Shown: piece after piece, positions 50,513-62,304 of the stretch
Layout: each line of letters starts with the position of its first letter
Position numbering within the stretch: the stretch's first letter is position 1
Origin: Punica granatum
Lineage: Eukaryota; Streptophyta; Magnoliopsida; Myrtales; Lythraceae
Assembly (NCBI RefSeq): GCF_007655135.1
Contig: NC_045133.1
Span: 4,502,376-4,566,375 of the forward strand
Reading direction: 5' to 3'
Length of the DNA: 64,000 nt
Program-made: the position numbers and the translations under genes
Notes under the pieces: model-generated
Database searches by the model: none
What the model was told of the DNA's origin: nothing
Seen by the model: only the letters and a program-made list of their open reading frames with translations

Positions 50513-50989
50513 TGATCATGTCAGCAGAACAGGTGCCAATTACATCATTACAAAAAGGCATGGAAAATTAGCCAAGACTCCGTTCATTAATACTAATAGC
50601 TAACTGCTAAGCATCTATTCATTAAAAAAAATAAAAAAATAAAAAAACTGATGAGCATCTTTTCTTGCAACCAACATACTCAACAGCTTGGCTGGAACAG
50701 TGCTCGTAAGGTCGCGTGTGGTTCTTCGGGTTGTGAAGTCTGGATTCCCCAACTAGAGAGTCATCACTTGGCATAGAATTCATCGACTGATCATATTCAG
50801 AATTGTCACGACAAAGAAAACCATTAATAGTTGTCTTTCCCTTTCTCCAAAAATTGCTGAAACTTACTTTCTCCTTAGTGAGCGTAAATCATAAGATTTA
50901 GTTCCCCAGCTTCATCTCGGAGTTGTAATGTGAGAACTATTTTTTGGGGAAAGGTCTACAAGTGCAATCAATTATAATATATATAAAAG
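50513..50989. other. Intergenic, no feature seen
   Basis: Spacer between the MEE60 pseudogene and the right flank of the array. It has an A-rich run at about 50624-50646. It is absent from the other units. Confidence 0.4.
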
Positions 50990-51640
50990 CCGGGGAGCGC
51001 AATGAGGAGGCTTCACATTAGTTTTTTCCTAATACTCGCGTTCGTAGTCGAGAGTCAATTGCTTGGTCATTACATTATTAGCACCCTCATGATTGAATGA
51101 CTATTTGATTGTTTGGCCATAATGATAATAATAAATTAGTATATTAAATAATAAATAAGTTTCTCGATTAAATATTAAATATTTTAAATGAAAAAATATA
51201 AAGCTTTGCCGATCACCAATGATTTTTAAAAGTAATCTAAAAATTAAAGAAAAAGTTTTCAAATAATTAAATTATTTCTCCATAAAAGTTGAATAAGCTA
51301 AATTTCATTTATTCTTTTACAACCCACGCCAATGCAAAGGCCTGCATCTAATTACTATAAAATGGTTTCATCATATATAATCAAAATAAATTACTTTAAT
51401 TTGTAGTAATTTACTTTGAGTTTTTAGTCATTTATTAATGAATGAAGTGAATTATTTCAAAATAAATTACACAAAATTGAAATTATATTACACGTGTTTT
51501 GAAGATGGTGTGGCCATTGTATTGAAGGCACATTACAAAATCTCCCTTATTTTTCACTATGTGCATCACAATATTAGGGGAAAAAAAACGGAGAGATCAT
51601 ATAGCCCCAGAGAAATATATGCTCTTCCTTGTCCAGTAGA
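50990..51640. repeat. Right flank of the tandem array
   Basis: From GCCGGGGAGCGCAATGAGG to about TTGTCCAGTAGA it matches the ends of units 1 (14135-14840) and 2 (24422-25080). In those units it is followed by the start of the next unit, here by unrelated DNA, so 51640 is the array edge. Confidence 0.75.
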
Positions 51641-53146
51641 GTTCCTGCCCTCCTAGACCTCATTTCTCATTATTCGGGGATATTATAGGGGCCTCCATTC
51701 CCCGCCTTTATAATGTTTTGATTTCTTTTTGCAATAAACTTGGGCTCCGGCCCCTAATTCACAAAAAAAAAGAAAAGAAATATGTGTGTGTATATATATA
51801 TATAAGTATATAGACTTTCATTTGACTGAGAGGTGAGAGTCATTTGGTCCGACCGAGTAAATTCAGAAGAAAAAGATTGAGATTAATATTAGGAAAAAGA
51901 AAGAAAAGAAAATGGACGGTAAAATGAGCAACTATCATTTTCATTCATCTAAGAAGAAAGGCACTGGCAGTTGAATTTAAGATGAACAATACATTGATTT
52001 ATCTTTCGATAGGAAATTGATAGGAACGAATTGGTCGACAAATTAAAGTGTTGAATTAACTAATTACATACTTTATCGGTCCCGTGGTAACTAATTGCTT
52101 AAAGTCTTAAACTTGTAAGTTAAGACAGTGTGCACGACTTGTAATGCGGACTTCATCTCATTTATGCACCATTAGGTAGGTACTTGATCTTAATATATTA
52201 CATGCCGAGTCAGACATGACAGGCAGCAAACAGACTAATAGGAAACCAGACCAACCCGATATAAGTAGATGAGAAGTATGGCATTAAACAAATCATGTAT
52301 ATATACTGAGTTTGGTACAAAAGTTTGTGATTCTTAAACCGAAACAATAATCGCATATATCATTTGAAGTTCAATAACAACAGTGTGGTCTTCTCTCTTT
52401 GGTCATTTTCTATAGCAATTAGGAGATGAAAATAGAGGGATACGGAAAGTCTCATCAAATAAAATTGGTCCCAGCTGCACCCTATTTAACCATCCTCAAA
52501 TTATCTAAGTTGGATTATTAGAACTTATGAATTCATGAGAGGAGATTTCTTGAGAAGGTTTCTTTACAAATGACTGGTCGATCAGTTTGCTTGCTATAGA
52601 AAGAAAAAAAACAACTGGCAATATTTTACGGTCCACCACATTCTTTGGTGAAAGTGAGACGTCAAGATAAATTATGTGAAACTAAAAGTCACATAAGGAG
52701 TAACGTTGCTTTCCTAGGCCCCGCTGTTATATATATATATATATGGTAGATGAATTTCCGCGCTACGCACGTGATTTACTAAACCCCTTCAATCGTACAT
52801 CTCATTATTTTATTTCTCTCCAACCCATGATTAGATTTGGGTGACTGTTTTTGTAATAAAAATTTCTAAGTACTGAAATAAATTATAATAATTATTACAA
52901 ATTTTTTTGGTAAAAAATCGATCGTGCACTTACCTTTTGGAGGGAGAAGTAAGATCTATAGAGTGAGAGAAAGTCGAAGGAAGAGAAAAAAAAAAAAAGG
53001 AGCAGTGGGGTAGTTATATAATCACATCTCTAATTTGACGGCTCTTATAAATTGAAAGATACATGCTAAGGGTATTTGGGAATATGAAAGTGAGATGGAA
53101 ATTCCACTGCTCATTTTATGTAATAGGATATAGAATAGCATGGATA

Positions 53147-53180
<34 letters not shown>

Positions 53181-53442
53181 GCCGCTGAAAAAATGAAAAA
53201 TAAACAGATATGAGAAATCGTTAAGAAAAATCTATATACAGTTTGGGATTTCTTTTCTTGGGTAACTCCCTTTTTCCTTCTTCTTTTTTTCCTTTTTTGA
53301 TGGAACGGTAACTCCATTTTAAATAGTTCAGTGTATATAAGTTCACCTTTTTTTTTTTTAACACTAGCCATTAGCCATATATCATTTCATATTAAAATTT
53401 ATATATAAGACACCATACTGTATTTCAGGATCGTCGTTTGGC
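51641..53442. other. Intergenic, no gene seen
   Basis: Mixed AT-rich spacer with TA microsatellites at about 51785-51803, 52729-52744 and 53150-53179. Probably includes the promoter of the gene that follows. Confidence 0.5.
53150..53179. repeat. (TA)n microsatellite
   Basis: An uninterrupted AT/TA run of about 30 bp, some 290 bp upstream of the TATA box. Confidence 0.9.
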
Positions 53443-53450
53443 TATAAATA
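53443..53450 (+). promoter_or_regulatory. TATA box of the MEE60-like gene
   Basis: TATAAATA within GGCTATAAATAGATAC, 81 bp upstream of the start codon at 53531. Transcription would begin at about 53475-53480, leaving a leader of about 50 bases. Confidence 0.6.
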
Positions 53451-53530
53451 GATACAAGGGTCTGCCTAGAGTTCTTGCTAGCTATCTCAAAACACTGAAA
53501 TCCGACAAATCTCGGCTAGTTAGATTCCCC

Positions 53531-54958
53531 ATGGCAGAGTAATACTCCTTTCTTTAGCTACAAAATATACTTTTGCTGCTTCCTTTGTTTTTTTGCCATT
53601 TCTTTCTGTGAAACTTAAGTTTCTTGCAAAATACATCCATTCACTATTATTTTCCTCTAACATATAGATGTGAATTTGAAAAGCGATTTGAAGATTATTT
53701 GTTGTCCGCGGGGGGCGAAGAAAAGTAAATGTATCAGTTAATGGCTCATACAGCCTTCTTTGGCGAGTCCACAATGGCCTAGGATGACCAACCAAGCTCG
53801 TCTTCACTTTGATCAACTGAAGCAATATCCTAGATAAGCCATGCCAGCCTTTGCAGTCGAGACTCAAAGTATGAGTCTATGACAGCCAAATACTATGCCT
53901 ACTGATGACACGAGTGGCAGTTGATGATTGATCGTACTGCCAAAGAAATATATATGACATTTCTCGTGGTGTATTGGGAACATCAGTAAGGCGTTGGATG
54001 TTACATGTCCACATGATCGGCAATCCAATATTGGGTTAAGACCTCACATATTTACCCTTACAAAACTCACATATCATCGAGGGTCATAACCCTACCCTCT
54101 CCTAAATCTCATCTATCACGGTTTCTCATGATGACGTTAATTTGACAACTAGGCGTCATCACTAAAGGCCTTTAGTGGCAGCGCCCATACCTTTAATGGC
54201 TGTGCCCATTTTATTGTAAGGAATATACAAATAAAATACGTGACGGATAGTGAAACTGTTGTTTGAAAGTTTACGTACCTAATGGTAATAGTTATGGCAG
54301 CACGACGAGTAGTGGTGGGAAGTCAAGCGTGTATGTCACGGCCCTAGACGGCCTCGTCCACGTCAACTCCCTCTTCAGCGGGGTGGTCTTCCTCGGCCTC
54401 TCCTTCAGCAGCAGCTCTTCCTCCTCCTCGAGCACATCCTCCACCTGCACTGTCGACGAAACCACTGTCAAGCGGCTGGTGTTGTTCGAGATCACGTCCT
54501 TCAGCTGCTTCCTCTTCTCCACCATGGTCGCATACGCGCTCAAGCTCGCCCTCCACCTCCTCCACTGCAAGGGCCACGGATCTGGTCCTTCCACTGCAAG
54601 CATCCACTCTTGGGTCCTCAGGTTCGGGGTGATGCTCATCGCCTTCTCCTCTTGGCTCGGGTGTGTGTTTCTCCTGCTCTCTATGTCTTTTATTATCTTG
54701 GTCCGATTAGGTCCAACCTCATCCAGCTGCATAACCCCATACAACACTTCCTCAATCACGATCCTCTCTCTGGTGGTCGGTTCCGCAGTCCTCATCTATT
54801 TTGCCACTGTCTCAGTATACGTATGGTGGAGTTCATACACTCAAGCACCACCCAACAACAACAACAATAATAATAATAATAATCAAGCCGTAGATGATAG
54901 TCAGACAACTAAAGCAACCTCTTCACTTTCCAAGCCTTTGATAGAAGAACAAGCATGA
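53531..54958 (+). CDS. MEE60-like four-helix membrane protein (intact, one intron)
   Basis: Proposed splicing joins ATGGCAGA (53531-53538, donor GTAATA) across a 762-bp intron (53539-54300) to the acceptor TTATGGCAG at 54300. Exon 2 runs to TGA at 54956-54958, giving 221 residues starting MADTTSSGGKSSVYVTALDG. The long frame itself has no in-frame ATG before its middle, which supports an upstream start exon. Hydrophobic segments lie at about residues 21-38, 62-90, 111-139 and 155-180; a serine run at 38-50 follows the first, and a run of ten Asn lies at 188-197 in the tail. VYVTALDGLVHVNSLF is typical of a plant family annotated after Arabidopsis MEE60 (maternal effect embryo arrest 60); its biochemical role is unknown. 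The name is recalled, not searched. A TATA box and a poly-A signal lie in the right places. Confidence 0.75.
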
Positions 54959-55161
54959 CCATAAATATTTTTCTATCTTATATTTCAATCAAGCAGTTTG
55001 TCTTCGTATCACCTGCAAATTTCGTTTAAGATTTGTAAGTGATCCACTGTCTATGATGTCCTGTTTCTACATTGTTTTCGGATCATATTGTTGACGATGT
55101 ATAATTTTTTTTTTTTAATGAAGGAATCCCATGGACTCTAGTTTATGGAAATGAAAAATTC

Positions 55162-55167
55162 AATAAA
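55162..55167 (+). terminator. Poly-A signal of the MEE60-like gene
   Basis: AATAAA in TTCAATAAATGTTGCC, about 200 bp after the stop codon. Confidence 0.5.
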
Positions 55168-56146
55168 TGTTGCCTAATATTTAATCTTCATATATGGTTG
55201 CCCAGAGTTTCTTCTTCAACTGATGTCCAAACACTTAAGAAGATGCAAATGGATGAGAAATTCTTCGGTGATCCTACCTCACCATGTGGCATGAGGAAAA
55301 ACCAATTAGAATAAAGCAAACTCATAAATTGGGTGTTAATTACATGGCAATTACTATAATTGTTATTAATTGTAATAATTGTATTCATTCTTTCTTACTA
55401 CATCACTAGTGTTCTAACTTGTGTGTTGCACGAGTTTATTTTTAATGCTAATTATATTCGTTATATTAGAATTTTTAACAGTAACTAAAAGCTTTTAAAT
55501 AACGATGCTAATATATTCAAGACTCATTTTAAATAGTTTAATGACAACTTGCTACTATTTCACTTATTTAAATTGCATTGGATATTTAATTTCTTTTTTT
55601 GAAAATAATATTTTTGATATTTTGTTATAAGTTAATAAATAATTATAACAATTTTAATCTTATATGATAGAAATTAGGTTAACCTCCAACTAAATATATG
55701 AAATTCACATGATTAAATCAATTCTCTTATTTGTATAAAAGATTTGTTCACTAATGAGAGATCATTTATTAATAATATGAATCAATTTTAATTATATGAC
55801 TATAAGTTTGTAGAATTAGTGATTTGTTATTATTTTTTGGGAAAATCTTTTATGAAAAATAACTATTTTTATATATGTATTTTTAAAAATAATATGCTTG
55901 TTAAGAATCATTAAAATGTTATTAAATATTTTAAAATTTGACACAATAATCTTTTTATAACAACCTTTGATGGAGTTGGACTAATTAACTTATTCAGTAT
56001 TTTTCTTTGGAATTTCTCTTACAAATTTTATTTATACATTTCGATACTCAATTTCATATATTTTAATTTCTCTCACATGCCAATAGTTATGGTTTAGTTC
56101 TATATATATATTCAATTAATTTTTTTTAATATAAGTTATATAATAA
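55168..56146. other. AT-rich intergenic DNA, no gene seen
   Basis: Strongly AT-rich with no long frames and no clear repeats. Confidence 0.5.
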
Positions 56147-56485
56147 GGGGAAAAGACATTTTTGGTCCTACAAATTTAATCTTCGGTCAATTTTAATCCT
56201 CTAAGTTTTAAAAGTGCAAAATTAGTCCTTTGTGTTTGCTTCGTAAGACAATTTTGGTTCATTTCGTGACTTATAGGACCAAAAATATATTTCTTTTTCA
56301 AAACTTATAAGACCATTTTTTAATTGAAAGCCAACTTATAGGATCAAAAATGTCTTTTTCAAAACTTATAGAACCAAAATTGTCTTAAGGAGCAAGCGTA
56401 TAGGATTAATTCAGTAATTTTAAATCTTATAGGACTAAAACTAACTGATGCCAAGCTTATGGGACCAAAAATATCTTTTTTTTCT
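56147..56485. mobile_element. Small Mutator-type MITE, 339 bp
   Basis: 9-bp target duplication ATATAATAA (56138-56146, 56486-56494). Ends GGGGAAAAGACATTTTTGGT and, reverse-complemented, AAAAGATATTTTTGGTCCC. The interior repeats ACTTATAGGACCAAAA in several copies. No coding capacity. Confidence 0.8.
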
Positions 56486-56699
56486 ATATAATAATATCCA
56501 ATTAAATATTTCATTGTTATATAACTATAAATGGTCATTTTGACCTACTAACTATGACCCTATTGAATGCAAAGTGAAATCAGTCCTACGATATATATAA
56601 AAATTTTGAGGTTGAATCATTTAAGAAATTCTCTAAACGGAGCCACTATTGCTATAGATTGTGGAATAAGAGAAGCCCAAAACAATATTATCATAATAT

Positions 56700-59103
56700 A
56701 TATCATACTAGTCGTGGAGCTAGTTCGTTGCTCAAGATAGTTCCACCAACCTCAAAAATATATGATAAAATATTAAAAGAACTCCTTCGAGAATCATAAT
56801 TGAAACAAAAGAATAAAATAAACAAACAACATTCATGTTTACTGGTAGCCGAACTTACTTTCTAAGAGTTTGTGAATAGGGTAGCAATACTTTTTGAGAG
56901 TTGAAACTCACATCACTAATCTGAAAAAGAATATGAGAAAAATAAAGCAAAAAATTAGAGAAAAATAAAAAATGAAAATTTACGATATAAATGAAAAAAA
57001 TCAAAGTATAAATTTAATCATTATATTTGCATCTAGGGTAAACATACATTTCGAGAGCTTGCATCTAGTTATAACTAAATTCTTTTAGACCTGAAGAGGC
57101 AGGTGTTTATATGTATGATAATTCGTATTTATAACTATCAAACAAAATCTAGAAAAAAAAATATATAATCTGATTTATTTTCATTTTTTCTATGAATAAA
57201 TCTGATTTAATTTGTAAAGAAAATATAATTTATATATTATAAAATATTACCTAATCTATTTTTAAAAATAGATATCCACAAAAATATATAATCCAAATAT
57301 ACTTTTTCTTACTCTATATATACTAAAAGCCATATATTTATATATTTATATTCTGTATGAATATATACCAATGAATACTTATTTTGATGCTAATATTTAT
57401 GTATGAATATATACTGATAAATGCTTATTTTGCTGTTAATATACTACTTTTTATTTTCAAAAATTCAAGATTACTAAATAATATCTACACATATTATAAA
57501 TCCTCTCATTTATTTTAAGTACATTATGTTATATAAATTATAAAAATTAATGAAATCAAAAAATCGGATTGCATAATGAGATATATATTTTTTAAAATAA
57601 TTAAAAATAAGTCTGAACATAAAAATAAATAAATAAGAACCTAGAAAATTCCTTTTTAAAATATATACTAATATATTAGATTCCATTAAGAAACCGGACG
57701 TCCTGAGGCCATATATTAATATATTTATATTATATATGAATATATACTAATATATACTTATTTTATATGCTAATATTTAGGTAATGAAATATCAATTTTT
57801 AAATAATATATATACATATAATAAAATCTTCTTATTTCTTTCAATTACATTATGTTGTATAAATTATAAAAATTAATTAAATCAAGAAATCATATTTTAT
57901 GATGAGATTTATTTAAAAAATATTTTTATTAAAAATAATTCCAAAAATAAAAAAATAAAAACCTAGAGATTTTCATTTAGAAAATTCATATTTCCTTCAA
58001 TTAGAAATCACGATAGTATCCAAAAGATTTTATGGTATTTTTGGTCTTTTTTAAATGGAATATTACAGCCCAAAATAATTTCAGAAGATTTTGTTGCTAA
58101 TTTCCTGATAAAAGATAATTTAAAATTTTAATAAGTAAAAAACTGAGAAAATTCCATTTAGAAACGGAGCGTTCTATGGCCATTTGATTGGGCCACCTCG
58201 TAATTAAAAATAAAAAAGGAAAGTTCCTTCAAAAATCAAAAGTGAAACAAAAATAATAAAATAAATAAATAACATTCACGTTTAGTGGTAGACGAACTTA
58301 CTTTCTAAGAGCTGGGTAACATTTCGATAAAAGAAACTCACATCACTAATCTTGAGAAAGAATATGAGAAAAAACAAAAATTAGAGAAAAAAATGAAAAA
58401 TTCTAATAAAAAATGAGAGAATAAATTTAATCAACTCACTTGTATACATTTCAAGAGTTCACTTCTAGTTGTAGACGTATTGCTTGAGAGCTAAATAGGC
58501 CCATGTGTATGTTCATGATAATTCACGTTTATAACTATCACATAGAATCTATATAAAATATAATCATATTTGTTTTCTTTTTTCAGTGAAAAAATTTAAT
58601 TTATTTTTTGAAAAGAAAATATAATTCATATATATATATAAATCTATAAAATATTATATAATCTATTTTTTAAAAAATGGATATCTATAAAAACACATAA
58701 TTTATACATACATTTTTTCCCTATATATACTGAAGGTTGTCCACGTAACCATATATTGATATATTATATTATGTATGAATATATGCTTATTTTGACGTTA
58801 ATATTTATGTGATGAAATATTAATTTTTATTTTAAAAATTCAAGATTATTAAATAATATATGCATATAATAAAATATTCTAATTTATTTCAAATACATTA
58901 AGTTATATAAATTATAAAAATTAAACAAATCAAGAAATTAGATTTTATGATTAGATATCTTTAAAAAAATATTTTTTATTAAAAAAATTTCGAAAATAAA
59001 AAGCTAGAAAATTCCATTTAGAAAATTCATATTACCTTTAATTTGAGTTCACCATAGTGTCAAAAGATTTAACGATATTTTTGGTCTTTTTTAAATGGAA
59101 TAT
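56700..59103. repeat. AT-rich tandem duplication, two diverged copies
   Basis: Copy 1 is about 56740-58190, copy 2 starts about 58200 and is interrupted at 59104, resuming at 63316. Matching landmarks: GAACTTACTTTCTAAGAG (56849 and 58293), the CATATATT blocks, GGTCTTTTTTAAATGGAATA (58044 and 59081) and, beyond the insertion, AAAATTCCATT(T/C)AGAAAC (58149 and 63408). Copy 1 also has an internal repeat near 57310 and 57705. No genes. Confidence 0.75.
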
Positions 59104-59710
59104 TGTCACGACCCGAAACTTTAGTAGAATTTATCCTAAATTTCCTCGATATCACATTCCAAGAGAGTACTTTTTTTTTCTCACCCATATCACTACAGGA
59201 TGTGAGCTGCATCTCAGTAAATATAAATTTACAGAGTGAAATAAGCTATTATTAACTAAAGATATATTTTTGAATGAACAAAGATAATATTAGCATACAA
59301 AGTTCGTCATTTAATTCACCAACACAACATATTATACAATACATACAAATAATTACTAAATTCATTCTTAAACCATCAATTATCTTTATAACCATATAAT
59401 AATGTTAGAATTAACCATTAACTTAGCACCACTTAACATTCATACACTGACTACATCAAGCTCTAACAAACAACACGGTTTTCACAGAATAACTTTAGAC
59501 AACCTCAACAATCATCATATCTATAACAATCAGATCAGACAAATAATATACAACACAATCAATCAATCTAGCCATAGGGTCGCATTTCCTTATGACAAGT
59601 TAAGACGGTACCGTGACCCCGCACATCTCACTAATATCATCATCAACTCCCAATATTCATATATTAAAAGCGGGGGTCGCCTATTAACCTCTGACAGTAA
59701 GAATTGATCT

Positions 59711-59895
59711 CAATTTATATTCCACTAGGTCTAACGGCCGATCGGACCCCCATTTTTATTCCGCTGGATCCAACGGCCGATTAGGCCCATTTTTATATTC
59801 CGCCGGGTCCAGCGGCTGATCTGGCCCTATTTATATTCCGTTAGGTCCAGCGGCCGATCATGCCCATTTTGTAATCAGCCTAGTCCAGCGATCCC
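59711..59895. repeat. Minisatellite, about 38-bp period, four to five copies
   Basis: Imperfect copies of a unit like TTTATATTCCGYTAGGTCCA plus GCGGCCGATCNGGCCC, the last partial. GC-richer than its surroundings, inside the LTR-like insertion. Confidence 0.8.
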
Positions 59896-60194
59896 ATGGC
59901 TATAATCAAACAACAATACAAGCATAATTAATTGCAGCCATGCCATCTCGCCTCATATATTCATACCAAATTCTTACTCTCAAATTATCACAATATTTTC
60001 TTCAATAATACTCCGTATAATTTTGTATTCATATAACATATATATATACATCATTTTACAATGAAATACAGTACTTACAGAAAACCCAACATATGGTCCA
60101 TCAAATCAAGCCTTCGGATGTAAGGATTTGGTCTCCTCAGTCCTATCAAATGCAAGCATAACACGAAAACAAATCATATATCATATAATTCCAT

Positions 60195-60196
<2 letters not shown>

Positions 60197-60226
<30 letters not shown>
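60197..60226. repeat. (TA)n microsatellite
   Basis: About 30 bp of uninterrupted AT/TA inside the LTR-like insertion. Confidence 0.9.
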
Positions 60227-60229
<3 letters not shown>

Positions 60230-60672
60230 ATGCCTAACCATTTGCCATTCTCAAGAGAAGAGAAAGATTCAAATCCATTTGCTCTTAAATTCTAGGCACT
60301 CATGCAGCCATAATGATCGATCATATAAAAAATAAAAAGGTCAACAAATCAAAAGGTATATTAAGGCGGCAAGTTCTTCTTAATAAACTTAACAACCCAA
60401 TCCTTATTTATAATTCAACTTACTAAAATCGTATAAACTCACATAAGTTAAAATAGAAGTCCTAAGCTTAGGAACTTATTACAATCAACTTCTTCTAATC
60501 GTTCTACCTCCATTCCATCCTATTTACTTCCCATCAGTATTCTTTTTGCAATAATAAGAACCAATCGATAACTGACTTAATCTTTTCCTCAAATAATCAT
60601 TTTAATTTCACAATGTCAAACAATTAGTTAACGGATATTAAATTGCTAAGACAGCTAGGTTAGTACAAGATT

Positions 60673-62304
60673 GGGAAAATGACACTAGTGGTCCTATATG
60701 TTTGGTTTTTTTTTTATATTGAGTCCTAAAAGTTTTACAAGGGGTAACTAAGTCTTATAAAGTTTCAAAAAGTGTCAGCATTGGTCTTAAATCTGATTGA
60801 CCGTTACCGTCACACCTATGTGGAAATAACGCCGTTAAGGCTATCCACATAGCCGTTAAAAGCTGATGTGGCACTTCGTGAGTGGTCACGAGTTTGTTCT
60901 GGTCTGGATGTCGGGTCCCACCTAGAAACGGATTGGATCGGTTCGAGTCGAATGTCTTCTTCTTCACCCGACTCCCTCCCCATGCCCGAAACCCTAGCGC
61001 CGCTCCTCTCCTCCACGCAAACTAGCGCCGCCCCTGCAAACCGCCGATCACTAGCATTGTAGCACCACGCAACCCAGTTGTTCTCTCCTCTTCTCTGTGT
61101 TGTGTTGTGTTGTGCTGTGCTTTGTGTTTTCCGAATTTTTCGGAATGCTCTGCTCGTTTCTTTGTTGTTTTTGTGTTTGGGTATTCCTGTCATGGATGCA
61201 GTATCATCATCCGTTAATTCTTCATCGAACACCAAGCCTCGCTCCCGATGGCCCCCTTTCAAGACCCGATTTGAAAGACCCCGAAACGGGGCGCTGATAT
61301 CCGACCTGAGTTTAGATCAGATCTGTCTTCTTTCTTTCTTCTTCTTCTTATACTTCTTTTGTTGCTGCTATGTCTTCTGATCTAATCTCTGTGTCGGGTG
61401 GAGTCACTGGAGGCAGTGGTTCATCGATCTCTTCGTAGGAATTTGCTGTCTCCCAATAGCAGCAATTCATGAATCGATCGATAAACCTCTGCATCCAGCG
61501 CTAGCCCTTCTATTTTTCTCCGTCAGTCGAATTGATTTTCTATTGAAATTGTTAGGTCTGCTCTGTTTCTCTCTCTGTGAATTTGTAGCCACTAAATAGC
61601 TTGGAAGATCTGATGTGAGTTCCAGGCGAAATGAGTAAAAAAGGAAACTTCTTCTTGATTGAGAAATGAGAATCTTGCAGCAACTTGATTCGATTCGGTT
61701 TCGATTCAGGGGAGACTCGCGAGGGCAAGGGTGGAAGTACGGGTCAGGGTTTGTGGATGGGGTGTTCCCCGTGCTTAACCCAATTGCTAAGCAGATTGTC
61801 GAGTTCATGAAGGAGGAAAGAGATGCCGACAGAGTTTATGCATTTCTTGATCAGATTCCCGCCACTCACACATCCTGGGATGATATCGTCAATGTCGCCA
61901 TTTATCTTCGCTTGAGCAAACTCTGGGACCCGATTGCGTTGGTGAGAGGATTTTCTTTTCAACCTTCGCTGGGCTGGTTGTTCTTGGGGATAAAGAAAAA
62001 AAAGTTTGGCTGCCGAAGCGTGCTTGCATGTCTCGATCGGGTTCCTTTTTCCTTCGGAGCCGGGTTGAATCTCGAGTTTTCGGGTTTTCCATTCGGGTCA
62101 AGGGTGCCACGTCAGCATTTAATGGACACGTCGACGAAACTGACGGCGTTGACCCCACGCTGACGGTTCCGTGACGGCAATGGACGGATAGGACCACTGC
62201 TGATACTTTTCCAAACGTTTTAGAACTTCATTTTCCGAAGTGAAACATTTAAGACTTAATGTCAAAAAATAGCAAACTTTTAGGACCAACAGTGTCATTT
62301 TCCC
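60673..62304. mobile_element. Pack-MULE, 1632 bp
   Basis: The ends read GGGAAAATGACACT and GTGTCATTTTCCC, with inverted repeats extending about 190-200 bp (for example GCTGA(T/C)GTGGCAC on both arms). The near-perfect target duplication is GTACAAGATT (60663-60672) and GTAAAAGATT (62305-62314). The interior from about 60890 to 62090 is GC-rich, gene-like DNA unrelated to the surrounding LTR, including an exon with its splice donor. No transposase. Such capture of host exons is the defining feature of Pack-MULEs. Confidence 0.85.
61666..61941 (+). pseudogene. Captured exon of a second PPR gene (At2g35130-like) in the Pack-MULE
   Basis: The frame from ATG 61666 reads on into PIAKQIVEFMKEERDADRVY, then FLDQIPATHTSWDDIVNVA and LRLSKLWDPIAL, ending at a splice donor TTG/GTGAGA after 61941. 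From memory this matches the N-terminal, pre-repeat region of P-type PPR proteins like Arabidopsis At2g35130, where a similar '(D)(D)I(I/F)NVA(V)QLRLNKKWDPI' motif occurs. After the donor the frame runs into intron sequence and then the element's terminal repeat, so no functional PPR tract is present. The upstream GC-rich part (60950-61300) may be its leader or another captured fragment. Confidence 0.55.

Larger units (their letters stand above)
38110..51640 (+). repeat. Tandem unit 4 of the four-copy array
   Basis: About 13.5 kb, the last unit. It has the full order leader, exon, 43-nt exon, PPR, AT-rich region, MEE60 copy and right flank (50990-51640). The right flank is what is joined to unit starts at the 1/2 and 2/3 borders, so this unit retains the original right end of the array. 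Confidence 0.88.

Noticed and set aside
54292..54795. Minus-strand frames of 87-167 codons opposite the MEE60-like gene
   Set aside because: Shadows of the GC-rich coding strand; no recognisable domain.
56700..59103. CRISPR-like or satellite array in the AT-rich region
   Set aside because: The repeats are long, diverged and only two copies; no spaced short repeats were seen.
60816..61262. 148-codon minus-strand frame in the Pack-MULE
   Set aside because: No recognisable family; arises in GC-rich captured DNA that reads better on the + strand.
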